64,000 bases of DNA from Episyrphus balteatus (GCF_945859705.1 NC_079134.1:87686973-87750972), one strand, 5' to 3'. Positions 32,324 to 44,089 are shown, counted from the first letter of the stretch. Program-made: numbers and translations. Notes: a model not told the origin generated them from the sequence alone.

Positions 32324-34905
32324 CGTCAAGATAGCACCCACACCCCCAAATTTCCAAAATCTGAGTATGCAATAATTTGTTGCTAATTTGTTGCTAATTA
32401 GTTGCTCTAATCCCGAATTTGTTGCTCCACCCCTTCCCCCTCAAAATTGATGTGGAAGGTGTGGGTGCTATCTTGACGTCAAGATAGCACCCACACCCAT
32501 TAAAAACTCAACATTTAAAAATACTGAGTATGCAATAATTTGTTGCTAATTTGTTGCTAATTAGTTGCTCTAATCCCCAGTGCCGGTTTAAGCACTACCG
32601 GCGCCCCTGGGCAAGATTGCAAGTGGCGCCTCTAAAAAAAAATTCATCTAAAAACAATTTTTTTTAAATCACGAAAAAAAGCAATAGCAGATTATGTCTT
32701 ACCTCTCATATACTTGTTAATGCATTTATTAAAAATGTGCAGTGTATTAACTTAAAAAGGTTAACTTAAAAAAAAAAATTAATTATTCATGTCATTTAGG
32801 CTCAATTGACAAGACTACCTTTATCTCTGACTTTTTTGTTCAAACACATTTAAAGATTAGGTACAGTTGGTTTTATTTGAACAATATTTTTTCAAAAACT
32901 TTTTCAACTAGGTACATTAAATGTCGTTTTCGATTGGAATCACTCATTGATTCACTCATTCTGAAATCCAATAAAAAACTTTGAATCGCTTCCACCCAAT
33001 TCTAAAATTTAATATCTGTATTGGTGAAAAATCAAATATTTTGTTTTTGTTTTTTCACTAGGAGAATAAAAAACTTGCAGCACGCTTCTTAATGATTCCA
33101 GGCGCTTCAGGACGGCCAATCGAAAACAACATACCTTTATAAGTATAAGGTTTGTTCGTTGTGAGCTCTAGGGCACTCTGGGTCTTGTCAAGCGTTTTTT
33201 GTAGCTTCTTTTTCAACCAGAGTTATTTCCTCTGTGTTCGATGTTCGCTGATGAAACTAAAGCTCTGAGGTGTTCGATGTAAAATGAAAACCCGAGAAAC
33301 TCTGATTTTTTTCACTGGAGGGGGGAACAACGAACACACCTATTTTTTTATTCTCACATACAAACGTAGTTTTTATGAAAAATGGAGAAGCTGTCAATTT
33401 TTGGCATTTCTGGATTTTGGGTTTTCGGAATTTAGGGTTTTCTGGATTTTGGGCTTTCTGGATTTTTAATTTCGGGATTCTGTCCGTCTCCCTTCTCTTT
33501 CCTTATTCATTATTATAGGGGCACCTTTGCAAAAATTAAATTGGTAGGAGGAATATTAGGATTGCTTTAGTCTTTCAAAAGAAATTGGGGCGCCTTGTTC
33601 TTCAAAGATGAACGAAGATTTTGGACACCATTGTCCTTCCGGAAGCCAAATAAATTAACCCAAAATTGGGGGGCGCCTTCATTCTTCAAAAAGTTTAGGA
33701 CAAACAATACGAGCGCCGTTGAAAATGTAAAATAGAAAAAAATTGGGGCGCCTTTGTGAATGTAAAAAAAAAATTAAACATCGATTGGAAAGACTTCGTT
33801 ATTTATATAACTTTTGTAAAAGTTCGGGGCGCCTGCGGCGCCCCTCAATTCTTGCGCCCCTGGGCGACGGCCCAGGCTGCCCCCCCCTAAAACCGGCTCT
33901 GCTAATCCCGAATTTGTTGCTCCAAGATTTGACCTTGAAATGCACTTTAACAGTTTTCTCAAAAAAGCTAAATTCCCTAAAAATGAACGCACAGCAACAA
34001 AAATGGTGTCAAATTAAAGGGCTTCTCAACACCTTTTCAAAAAGGTCTCATTCGACTTTTAAATCCATCTCCTTCATGTCCAAAATGCATTGTGGAACTT
34101 GTGGAACATATCAAAACGTCAAGATAGCACCCACACCAAGAAAAACTTACAAATTTAAAAAAATGAGTATGCAATAATTTGTTGCTAATTTGTTGCTAAT
34201 TAGTTGCTCTAATATCGAATTTGTTGCTCCACCCCTTCCCCCTTAAAATTGGTAGAGAGGGTGTGGGTGCTATCTTGACGTCAAGATAGCACCCACACCC
34301 CCTAATTTCAAAAATCTAAGTATGCAGAATCTTAGGGATAATTTGTTGCTAACTAGTTGCTTTAATCTTGAATTTGTTGCTCCATGATTTGACCATCAAA
34401 TCGACTGCAACAGATGCAATTTTTGTGGAGACTTTTTATCTATAATTTTTTTCAAAAAACTAAAAATGCCAAATTAAAAACATGATTTCATGCACTGCAA
34501 AAAGTAACATTAAAATTTTCCATCGCTTTTCATTCCAGCCTTAAAGTCCAAAAACTAGTCAACTCTCATCCCTAAAAGCGGTGTGGGTGCTATCTTGACG
34601 TCAAGATAGCACCCACACCCCCAAATTTCCAAAATCTGAGTATGCAGAATTTTAGTGTTAATTTGTTGCTAATTAGTTGCTCTAATCTTGAATTTGTTGC
34701 TCCATGATTTGACCATAAAATCGGCTGCAACAGATGCAGTTTTGTGGAGACTTTTTATCTATGATCTTTTTTAAAAAACTAAAGATGCCAAATAATAAAC
34801 ATGATGTGATACTCTGCAAAAAGTTACATTAACACTTTAAATCGCAATCCATTCCGGTATTATAGGCCAAAAACTAGTTTTTGATGACGTCAGTTCGACA
34901 AAAAA
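32324..34905. repeat. Tandem array of inverted-ended units (CGTCAAGATAGCACCC)
   Basis: Five units begin CGTCAAGATAGCACCCACAC; four also end in its inverse, so adjacent units meet at a GACGTC palindrome (centres near 32,477, 34,118, 34,280 and 34,600). Unit lengths alternate between about 155-160 and about 310-320 bp once the inserted hAT MITE is removed from unit 2. Units share TTTGTTGCTAATTAGTTGCT. The fifth lacks its right end near 34,905. It looks like a MITE that has become a small satellite. No coding content. Confidence 0.85.
32578..33901. mobile_element. hAT-type nonautonomous element with 8-bp duplication
   Basis: CTAATCCC occurs at 32,570-32,577 and 33,902-33,909. The left end CAGTGCCGGTTTAAG and the right end on the other strand CAGAGCCGGTTTTAG match. 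GGCGCCCCTGGGC follows near both ends. These fit hAT superfamily ends. The 1,324-bp interior has no credible transposase. It splits unit 2 of the tandem array; the other units show the empty site GCTCTAATC. Confidence 0.9.
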
Positions 34906-37186
34906 AAGTAGCACCTCAACGAATTAAATCCAAAAATCTGAAAAATCAGAAATTTGATTCTCCTGTGATGTTTATATCTAATTAAGATACTAAATTTTTC
35001 CATTACGTACCTATATAGGTAGGTCCTACCTAACTAACAAAAATATATCACATCCATAATATGTATAAATTTCAAAAATCTGAGTAGGTATACCTACCTA
35101 CAGATATTACTTGCTACAACCAATAACCACTTAAGGCGAAAAAGAAAACAAAAATTAGGTCTAACTATAATGCTCCGCATTTTTAAATGTGCCGCAAAAA
35201 CAGCTCAATCTTTTCTTAATTCGATGTAGATGGTTTTAATTTATCATAGTTAAAAAATTAGGAAGACGAGACTTTTAATTGGAAAGCATCATTAGCGCAC
35301 TCAAAAATTTTTGGCTTTACTCACTAAGTTCCTAAAGGCCTCAATCCCACATTTGACCCCTCTTATATTGCCCAATGTTTTCAAAATTGAAATTGAATTT
35401 TAAAAATAAAGCACTCAGTTGTTTCAAACAAAGGAATATGATAACAATAAGCATTATTGTTACAATTTCTTGAATCTTTAAAAACTTGTACAAATTGTGA
35501 ATAGAGTGGGTATTTGTATCCTAACATTTTGATGCATTTTTCCGTCGGCTAATTTTATCTTTATATAGCCTTAATTTTGGAGAGATGCATTTCACATTTA
35601 TTTAATTTCATTTACTACCACTATTACATTTCTAAAACCCTCAACGCTCTTCATCCAATCAGATCGCTACCTTTTTTTTTTTTAAACAAACAAAATACAA
35701 ATTTATCTACCTATACTAAATAAAAAAAATCACACATTGATTTTCTTAAGAATAATCGCGTGTGTATGCGTTGATTTTAATTTTGGCTCCGCCCTCGACG
35801 TCTACTTTGATGAAAATACACTATCCAAATCAGCAATACCTACACGCCTACACCCTGAAATGTTCTTTAGTGCTTTAGTCGGTTTCAGAACTGCTCTGAG
35901 GTAAGTATGATTTGCGTTCTATGGAGTCAAAAATATTATGACTAAGGTAGGTATATACATACATATATACACATAGATATAGCTCGTAGGGTCTTTCTTA
36001 ATTTCATGTGGATTTTAAATGTTGATATTAGTATGAAAGTTTTTTTTTCTTTACTTTACGATAAAAATCGTTGCATACCTTAAGGGAAACAGTAAGAAAT
36101 TAAGTATTTTAAGCCCTGATTTTTAAATCGTTAGTTAGACTATGAGAAAAATAAATTTCATTATAAAAAGATGGGTGGCATAACAGCTAACATAAGTTTT
36201 CTTAATTTTTAAACTTGGTTTTGTTTTGTTTGATATTATAAGAACTATGAAATTATACAGTCTATCTAAAAAATTATCTTGAGTGAAAGGGTGATTTTTT
36301 TTAAATGGTAGGTATCCTAACTAATTCATTTTCTCATGCAAATTCCGAATAAAGTAAGTCTAAATATTTTTTTTCATGTGATAGGGTGTTTTTTTAGGTC
36401 TAGAGAAAATGTGGGTTTATTTGAAAAAATTGAGTAATAATAGTGGTATTCTATTGAAATTCAGCAATTATGGTACTTTTCAGATTGGAAACAATAAACT
36501 GTAGTTCCTATAATAATAGGTAAAAAGGGTGTTTTTTTTTGTAGTGAAAACAAAATTGATGGGCTACCCTAATGAAATTTGGTAAAAACCTTGTATTAGC
36601 TACATATATAAAGCAATACTAAAGAGTTTTAGTAAGTATAAAAAAAAATTGAGTGTGAAAGGCTGTGTTTTGCAAATAGACAGTAATTGGTCCCAAAAAA
36701 CCAATGAACCGTGTATAACGTCTAAGAACTTACCTAATTGTCGAAGCGAGTGTGATTTTTTTTTTATTTAGAATAGGTAGGTAAAAATTTATTTTGTTTG
36801 TTTAAAAAAAGTAAATCACGACCTGATTGAATGAAAAGCCTTAAGGTCATAAGCTGTAAGAAATGCAGTAAATGAAAAGAACTGTGAAGTTTAAATGAGC
36901 CTGCGGAAAAAACATGAAAATGTAAACAAAATTTGTACGAGATTTTAAAGGTTTTTCTAGGAGAATCAAGATATTGTAACCACAAATGCTTATTGTTGTC
37001 ATATTACATAGGTACTAGGTTTGTTTGAAAAAATCTGCCAATGATTCATTTACTTTTTGTTTCGATGACAAATTGAACATTTATACCAACAATCTAGATG
37101 CAATTTTTTTCTGTTGCAATAAACGTTTTTTTTCAATTAAATTTTTTTTTCCAAAAAATATTCTTTTAAATTTAAATTCATTTTTT
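34906..37186. other. Anonymous AT-rich region, no element recognised
   Basis: Short TAGGTA/TACCTA repeats around 35,015-35,100. The stretch 35,760-35,900 is less AT-rich than its surroundings and ends in CTCTGAGGTAAGTATG, a good-looking splice donor, so a host or transposon 5' exon is possible. I found no open frame to support it. The segment 37,080-37,200 recurs inverted at 59,835-59,950. Confidence 0.4.
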
Positions 37187-37625
37187 TACTTGCGGTTTAG
37201 TGCGGATGAAACAGAAGAAAATGGCATCAAGTCCCCAATTATGTAGTCCACTAACAGGTCGTTGATTTTTTTATCCGAGGCTTTCTTCACTCTTTTGTTT
37301 GAGAGTGCCTCAACGGAAGGATCTTCTTGTGACTGAGATCCATTGTCAAGAATTTCCCTGTGAAAAGTCTGAAATATTTTGAATTATAAATTAAAAGTAC
37401 ATAAATAGATATAAATATATATGCATATTTTTAGGATTTACTTACCCGCAAATGCCTTAGCATGTTAAAAGTACTGCTCTCCGTCACAGATATCACTTTA
37501 TCTTTTTTTGGACAGTTTAATACACTACACTTAACGAAAAACGTTTTACTAGTGGAATGCCTTTTTCCGGACTCATCCTCACACACCTCAAAGTATTTCC
37601 TATAGTTTGCAGATATTTGTCTCAT
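37187..37625 (-). CDS. BED-finger hAT transposase N-terminus, two exons, truncated
   Basis: Exon 1 (37,625-37,446, 60 codons from ATG) encodes KCSVLNC and ends MLRHLR. It is followed by GTAAGT and, 68 bp later, by TTTCAG. Exon 2 (37,377-37,187) restores the second half of the finger (H-x4-H across the junction), giving a C-x4-C...H-x4-H BED-type zinc finger. It then has KKINDLLVDYIIGDLMPFSS, the segment that follows the BED finger in hAT transposases. The frame stops at TAA just inside a different repeat near 37,200, so the catalytic domain is lost. Splicing is inferred from the sites and frame. It could also be the start of a domesticated hAT gene. Confidence 0.65.
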
Positions 37626-38637
37626 TTTAGTGGATATATTTTTTCACAAAAGCTGATAATCTTGTATTCAAAAGCACTAAGAATTGACTGATTGTCATTG
37701 TTAAAAAAAAAATGTTTATATAGCATTTTTTTTAAATTCCTATTTACCTGTAGGATAAGTTGTAAAATTTAAGCAAACAAACGCATAATAATTTTGTTTA
37801 TGTAATTGTTAAATAATATACGCATCCAAAAACTCATTTTCGAAATCAGGTAGCTTAAAAACGCTTTTCAATAATCCTATAATCTACCACACACTTAACT
37901 ACCTGTTTTCAGAAACCACACAATCTATTTGTTTATGATATAAATAATAACATAATTTTTTGATATTTCAACCCCTAATAAAAAATAATCTATCGAACTA
38001 CCTGATTGAGAAACCACAAAATTCATTCAAAAATAAACGCGTGACATCAATAAAATAAATGCATACCCTTTCATATCCCATCCAAACGCGTCATAAAAAT
38101 TTAACCAAACTTTCAACCCCTAATAAAAAAATAATCCTAAATATCCAAAAACGAAATTATTTTTTTCCTCAATAAAAAAAAACCCGATCCATTTAAACAT
38201 AAATTAAATAACATTTCTAATCCATTGCACAAAACACTAGCCTGCAGTTTGCATAACTTCCTCATCATTAATAAGTCCCCAGAACAAATATATATCACAC
38301 ACCGTTTCACCAAAACCCATTCATAGATGTAAGATGCACCTCAATAATTGTGTTAATATTTCAACCCTAATTAAACAAATGACCCAATACCAAAAATATA
38401 TTTGTTTTAATATCCATTCCGATTCATTTATGATAAAAATAGAAATATTTTTACCAAATAAAAAACCAAGAGAGAAAATCAAGAAAAATTATCTGTTTTA
38501 TTTCTAAAAATATGCATGTGTTAAAATAATTCCATAAATAACAAGAACCAAACATCTTAAGCTATGGTGTTAAATAAAATATCTTCATATTTCATTATAC
38601 TTTCCAAATAAAAATCAATGTAACTTCTCACCCATCA
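37626..38637. other. Very AT-rich spacer upstream of the BED-finger gene
   Basis: Strongly AT-rich with repeated phrases such as CAACCCCTAATAAAAAA (near 37,970, 38,110 and, weaker, 38,365). No gene or inverted ends seen. It may hold the promoter and 5' end of the hAT transposase unit. Confidence 0.4.
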
Positions 38638-38955
38638 CAGCTCAGCTCACTTTACCTTAGCTCACCCAACAGCTCAGCTCAGCTCACCGACAGCTCAGCT
38701 CACCGACAGCTCAGCTCAACCATCAGCTCAGCTCACTTTCAGCTCAGCTCACTTTCAGCTCAGCTCACTTTCAGCTCAGCTCACTTTCAGCTCAGCTCAC
38801 TTTCAGCTCAGCTCACTTTCAGCTCAGCTCACTTTCAGCTCACTTTCAGCTCAGCTCACTGAGCTGAGCTATGGTACCCAGCTCAAAAGTGAGCTAGCTC
38901 AAAATTTGAGCTGAGCTGTGAGCTGAGCTGAGCTCACTTTTGAGCTTTGTAGCAA
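38638..38955. repeat. Minisatellite of 16-bp CAGCTCAGCTCACTTT units
   Basis: CAGCTCAGCTCACTTT repeats about nine times with variants, then the orientation flips near 38,860 (GAGCTGAGCTGTGAGCTGAG), so the array can fold on itself. It ends next to TGTAGCAACCCTG. Confidence 0.9.
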
Positions 38956-38959
38956 CCCT

Positions 38960-39363
38960 GCGGTTTACGATTTACAGAAAAGTTAAGAATTCGTAAAAAA
39001 ATCGAACGCGAATTTTACGTTTTAACGTGAATTTTACGTTTTTTGCGTTTTAACGTGAACGCGAATTTTACGTTTTAACGTAAATTTTACGTTTTTGCGT
39101 TTTAACGTGAACGTGAATTTTACGTTTTTTTTTTGCGTTCTACCGTGAACGTGAATTTTACGTGAATTTTACATTTTTTGCGTTTTAACGTGAACGCGAA
39201 TTTTACGTTTTAACGTGAATTTTACGTTTTTGCGTTTTAACGTGAACGTGAATTTTACGTTTTAACGTGAATTTTACGTTTTTGCGTTTTAACGTGAACG
39301 TGAATTTTACGTTTTTGCGTTTTAACGTGAACGTGAATTTTACGTTTTTTTTGCGTTCTACCG
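38960..39363. repeat. Minisatellite of TTTTACGTTTTAACGTGAA units
   Basis: Units of about 50 bp built from GAATTTTACGTTTTAACGTG and TTTTGCGTTTTAACGTGAAC repeat about eight times. ACGT is palindromic and very frequent. It starts 5 bp after the previous array's flank. No coding content. Confidence 0.9.
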
Positions 39364-39395
39364 TTTGCTAAGCATGGTCTAGAACCCCAAAATAA

Positions 39396-39600
39396 TATCG
39401 GTATAGCATAAATCAGAACTCATACCGGTATAGCACAGATCAGAATCCATACCGGTATAGCATATATCAAAATCCATACCGGTATAGCACAGATCAAAAC
39501 CCATACCGGTATAGCATAGATTAGAATCCATACCGGTATAGCGGTATAGCATATGTCAAAACCCATACCGGTGATACCGCTGATACCGGTGATACCGGTG
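39396..39600. repeat. Minisatellite of 27-bp units with ACCGGT
   Basis: A unit containing ATACCGGTATAGCA and AGATCAGAATCC repeats about six times, then degenerates to GATACCGGTGATACC. ATACCGGTAT is a perfect palindrome in each unit. Confidence 0.9.
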
Positions 39601-39612
39601 TTCCAGAACCCT

Positions 39613-39808
39613 CTAGTCTATACTACTGGTTAGGTCGAGACAAGAAAAAAATCGTATGGAAGGGGGGGGGGGGGGGGGGTGTAACACAATAACGTGTTAC
39701 ACCTTTTTGAAAAGCCAAAACCCTAGTCTTTTGCAAACATTTTTTAGAAAGCCATTTTATGGCTCAGTTTTTGAAAAATTAATTTTTAAAATGAAAATTT
39801 TGAAAATT
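39613..39808. repeat. One-sided relic of the 57,274-59,577 foldback family
   Basis: GGTTAGGTCGAGACAAG followed by an 18-base G run, GTAACACAATAACGTG and AAGCCAAAACCCTAGTC matches the arm of the foldback at 57,274-59,577. Only one side is present. It ends at the TTAA that borders the giant foldback. Confidence 0.7.
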
Positions 39809-39884
39809 TTAAAAGCAAAACGGAAGCAGTGCAATTTTTCAAGCAATTTTTCATAGAGATAAGAGTATTTTTAAATTACCGACG

Positions 39885-40756
39885 CACAGTGTGCAATTTT
39901 CGCAATCTAGCTGTACTTTAATGAAAAATATATGTCTCCCATATACAACAAAATTGGTATCATATGAAAGGTAAAACCTCAGACAATAGAATGGCAAAAA
40001 AAAACAACAAGAAAATAATCAAATTTTTTTCTTGTGTCACTTTGATAACAGCGTGGTTAAGTAAAATAATAGTTGTTTAAATTAAATTTATTTTTTTAAT
40101 TTTAAGTAACATTTAAGAAATATTTAAGGTAAGTAAATTTTTTTGTGCACTAAAAAATAAAAAAAATAAAAAATCATTTGTGTGAAGACCTAAAGAGTGT
40201 CGTTTTTTTGTGTTGTTTAACTTTGTAAAGCGTTTTAAAAATGTATCCTCGTGTATCCGTCCTGTTTTTGGGCTCAAAATCTCCGTTGTATTCTTTGTTA
40301 GAATTCGTTTACTTTTTTTGCGTCTGGTGTGCGAAACCATTAATTTTTTTTTTTGTTCAGGTACATAGGCCAAAAACCAATTTTTTGATCTTTAGAAAAA
40401 TCGTACATCACATTTTTACAAATTGAAAATGACTTTTATAGATTCTTGTTGGCTAAATAAGACAAAAAGATTAAATAAAATTTTTCGATATTTTGCTTCG
40501 TTTTCGAAATAGAGACAGTTTAAGAACCAACTCCCAAAATCGTTTGCTCGATGTCGGCTTTTCCCCACCCATTGTGGTACATTTTGTACTCGTATACCAC
40601 ATATTGGACATATAGTTAGATATCTAATTTTGAAAATCAATAAAACCCTTGTAGAAATACAATAATTAACAAAACTAAGCTGGTTTGCATCAAAAAAATT
40701 AAGTTTACTTGGAATTAGAATTAAGTCCCGCTAGATTGGCAAAATTGCACACTGTG
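39885..40756. mobile_element. Transib-type MITE with CACAGTG ends and CGACG duplication
   Basis: Both ends read CACAGTGTGCAATTTT inward, and similarity continues for about 38 bp (…CAATCTAGC…). CGACG flanks at 39,880-39,884 and 40,757-40,761. The right arm of the giant foldback keeps the empty site with one CGACG (near 56,350). CACAGTG is the heptamer of RAG recombination signals, and Transib elements share such ends and a CGWCG-like 5-bp duplication. The 872-bp interior is AT-rich with no transposase. Confidence 0.85.
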
Positions 40757-41496
40757 CGACGTTTGTAAGAAAAGATCATGAATATCGGATCTGTTTCCGC
40801 CCTTTACAACATTTTTTAGCTTCAGTTACTCCACTAAATAATTTTATTGTTAAATTAGTAATTTTCTTAACTCTACACAAACGAAACAACAACAAAATTA
40901 GAATGTGTAATTCCTTTCGTTTATCTACAAGACATGAAAAATAAAAGAACTAAATAAAGGAGGAATTTATTTCCTTTTTTCCAATTAAGTAGGTAGTAAG
41001 GTATTTAATTTGGTTCTGCAATATGGATCAAAGACAAACCAGACATTTGAATGTTCTCCGTTTCCGCTGTTCTTGATTTATAGATAACACTGGTCAACAA
41101 GGTTTTTGTTACAGACACCAAGATATACTTTTCTATAGGTTTTTTTGGGTGCTGAGCTCGAATCCGAAGTCAAAAAAATTTTATCACATCACGTTTTTGA
41201 TATAATCCCGTTAGAATATCGAAAATGCCGCTTTTTATCAGTTTTCGAGGTTATTTCTTAGCATTTGTTTTTTTGTTATAAATAAATTTGTAACGGTTTC
41301 TAAAAGAACTAAATCTTGTCTTTCTAAATCCGTTAAATCTCTTAAATATCTCTTTTCTTCTTCGAGAAATGTTTGTAGTATTGTAATTTTTTTTGTATGC
41401 AGCGGTGCCCCTTTTTCATTTTGCCACCCGGGCCCTTTTGCCCCAGTCCGACCTGTTTCACCTACCTAATTAGATACTCATGATTTCATACCCCAG

Positions 41497-42029
41497 TGAT
41501 GCGTTCTTTTATTCGACAATGTTAACTATTGTTAACAATAGTTAACTTTCATCGTTCCTAAATGAGAAAAAAGTTACAAAGTGTAACATCGTGACGTCAC
41601 AACATCGTTCCTAAATCCAGTGTTGAAGTGTCAAATAGTTACATTTTGTTACTTTTTTCAACTCAGCTCCTGGACTTGAGTTTCAATGTTAATCTGTCAA
41701 ACACAACTAAATGGAGAAGAGAGGGGATGATGTGAGAAGAGAATTTCTTGTTTGTTTCCGTATTTGAAATTATTGAATGCATATTTTTTTTTCAATTTGC
41801 TTAGAATTCAATTAAAAAGAATTATTTCAGTACGAAATTAATTTTTTCTTGTTTATTCATTCATAAAATTAATCTCAAAAATTTTTCTTTTGACAGATCA
41901 ACAAAATGTAGCATTTAGTCGTTCCTAAATCAAAGTTTACATTTTGTAACAAAATCTAACAAAAACAAATACAACGATTTTTTTGACATAACAACAATAG
42001 TTAACATTGTTCAATAAAAGAACGGATCA
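41497..42029. mobile_element. MITE with TGATGCGTTCTTTTATT ends
   Basis: The left end TGATGCGTTCTTTTATTCGA and the right end on the other strand TGATCCGTTCTTTTATTGAA match for about 37 bp, both leading to AATGTTAACTATTGTT. CAG lies outside both ends (41,494-41,496, 42,030-42,032), and the right arm has CCCCAGTTAAAC uninterrupted. A 3-bp duplication is unusual; the superfamily is open. Confidence 0.8.
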
Positions 42030-42586
42030 CAGTTCAACAAGACAAAAAAAAACACAAACCAAATCAATGCGCCAAACAAATAAAACTGTGCATGCATTCT
42101 TTTTTCCTTGATTTCCAAAAAATATCCCAAAACCAGATCTCATTTGTATATTCCTAACCCTAACCTATCCTATGAAAAAATATTAAAGAACAAAATTTCA
42201 TTCATTGATCAGGTAGGTAGTACTAGGTACCTACCTACTTTCTTAAAATGCATTCACAATCCTTTTGCATACCTACACACAATTACTCAATCGCGCCATC
42301 CAAGGAAACAAAAACCAAACTAAATTGCAAAAAAAAAACAAACAAAAACAAAAAACCAACCCAAGTATGTATGTAGATACTAGTACCTACATATTCCTTA
42401 TTCTTTCTTTCTCTTCTAATAGATCTTTTGTGAGTAGGTACTGAACTACTGAGTAAGTTTTTTGTGTTGTTTTTTTAATGAATCGTTCTCGTTGAGGCAG
42501 ACTGACCAGCGTCAACCGTAGGTATATTCTTTTGATAGAAAGAAACAAAACACGTGCGCCAGGAAGACTCGATACTCGAGCTACAA

Positions 42587-43382
42587 CCCTTCAAGCAAGA
42601 AAACTGAGTTCAACAAAGAAACTCCGACCTCAGACCGCGAAAATCGGGCTTGCACTCACACACTTGCAACTTTTTGTGTTTGAACACAAAGTCGAACGAG
42701 AATCGTGGTGAAAAATGCGTCATTTTGTTATTTTTTGTTGAAGTGTTTGGTCGCGTCGTGTCTCGTGTCGTTGTTTGTATAATGTTAGTTTATTAATTAT
42801 AAACAATTTTATTTAATTATAAACAATATGGAAAACAAAAAAGGTATGTTTTATATATCGCTCAGAGTGTTTGGGTTAAAATGTTGTTTCTTCTTGTGTT
42901 GTAGATGTAATCTCTAATGATGAAGAAAAATCTAGAAGGTGAAACATGCGATTGGGAATCTAAAAAAACACCAACAACAGCAGCAGCATCAAATGAAATA
43001 AAATGAAAAAAAAATGTATTGTATTTTATATTGTATTTATTGTGAAAATTTCGTTTGCCAAAATAAAATAAAAAATAAAACAGTTTCAGTGAAAAAAAAA
43101 ATAAATCTTGTTCTTTTTTTGGTCGCAAATGCGAAATGTCATCCCTTTCTTATTCCTCTTTCTGGTAGGTTTTCGCTGATCCGGCTCAGGTCCGCCTTCG
43201 GCTCCGTTTTCTCGGAATGGAGATTTTCACCACACCAATACATATGCAATCGACTTCGCGGTGATTATAATTTCCATACTAATTTGAGCCGCCTTCGGAC
43301 CAGTTTCTGATCCGAAGTCGGACTCAGCTCCGCCTCAGGCGGAGCGGATTCGGACCGAGGTCGGACCTGTTTGCTTGAAGGG
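42587..43382 (+). mobile_element. Short-TIR element carrying a spliced mini-gene
   Basis: CCCTTCAAGC and its inverse GCTTGAAGGG form the ends; AA or CAA may be the duplicated target. The right arm of the foldback lacks the whole unit (CTCGAGCTGCAAGGTC, near 55,115 inverted). The interior has a less AT-rich 5' part, a short frame with a likely 61-bp intron, several AATAAA signals (near 42,999, 43,074 and 43,101) and a GC-rich hairpin-forming end (CTCCGCCTCAGGCGGAG near 43,330). Confidence 0.7.
42828..42942 (+). CDS. Tiny spliced reading frame (17 codons) inside the insertion
   Basis: ATG at 42,828 opens MENKK. GTATGT at 42,844 and TTGTAG ending at 42,904 mark a likely 61-bp intron with a pyrimidine-rich end. 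After joining, the frame continues DVISNDEEKSRR to TGA at 42,940-42,942. The product is charged and has no recognisable domain. It is probably the first exons of a lost transposase kept in a deletion derivative. Poly-A signals follow within about 60 bp, so a short mRNA is conceivable. I do not claim a function. Confidence 0.35.
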
Positions 43383-43591
43383 AAGGTCTACTTCTATGGA
43401 CAGAAAAAAAAACACATATGTACACAACGGTCTTGAGTTGTAATCGTATCTGAGTATCTACTATTTTCTTTTGTGCTTTTATACTTCAAATACGACGATT
43501 TTCTGTTTGCCTTTCCATTTTTTTAATTGCCAAACAATATTGCAACACCACAGATCACCTCATATTTTTATTCCTCATCTCAACCTGAACC

Positions 43592-43855
43592 CATAAACAA
43601 AAAATACCAAGACTGGAAACTCGACGGTTAACTGACGTTTGCCTACAAGCTGCGAGGTGTGGTGAATGTCGTGAACCTATCGTTGTGTTCGTGTTGGATG
43701 TGTGGTGAATGTCGTGAATCTATAAATGTGTGCGTGTTAACGTCATTTACCAACGTGGTGGCTTTCACATATATTCACAGACAACACTGTACACAAAAGG
43801 GTTTTGGGGGGAAAGACGTACGAAAGTTTCCAGTCTTGGTATTTTTTTGTTTATG
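43592..43855. mobile_element. 264-bp MITE, copy 1, 8-bp duplication CCTGAACC
   Basis: Ends CATAAACAAAAAATACC and GGTATTTTTTTGTTTATG; CCTGAACC at 43,584-43,591 and 43,856-43,863. The right arm of the foldback has the site once, without insertion (near 54,900). An 8-bp duplication suggests hAT. Copy 2 lies at 44,090 in opposite orientation. Confidence 0.85.
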
Positions 43856-44089
43856 CCTGAACCTAACTTATGAAAAAAATATTAGAGAAAAAAATGCATT
43901 TATTGCTCAGGTTTTTATTTTTAAATACGTCCACAATCCATCTGCACACACACAGCTCTATTTTTCTTCCAAAAATCCCGCCTTAAAAAAGAAACAGTTA
44001 AAGCACGATTTTGCAATGCAAAAACACAACAAGAATACAAGAACAAATTTCAGAGATACAGAACGATTCCAACTCAAGAGTCAAGATGG

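Noticed and set aside
33743..34177. 144-codon plus-strand frame
   Set aside because: It crosses the right end of the hAT MITE into the tandem array, so it is chance.
35760..35900. Host 5' exon with splice donor GAGGTAAGT
   Set aside because: Base composition and donor fit, but no open frame, promoter element or acceptor partner could be supported.
38638..39600. CRISPR-like array
   Set aside because: Units are contiguous minisatellites without unique spacers, in a eukaryotic transposon context.
39809..39812. TTAA as proof of a piggyBac origin for the giant foldback
   Set aside because: TTAA is common in AT-rich DNA and the ends do not start with the CCC typical of piggyBac.
42108..42323. 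71-codon frame repeated at 55,366-55,608
   Set aside because: Conserved only because both are arms of the same foldback; no domain and no sign of selection.
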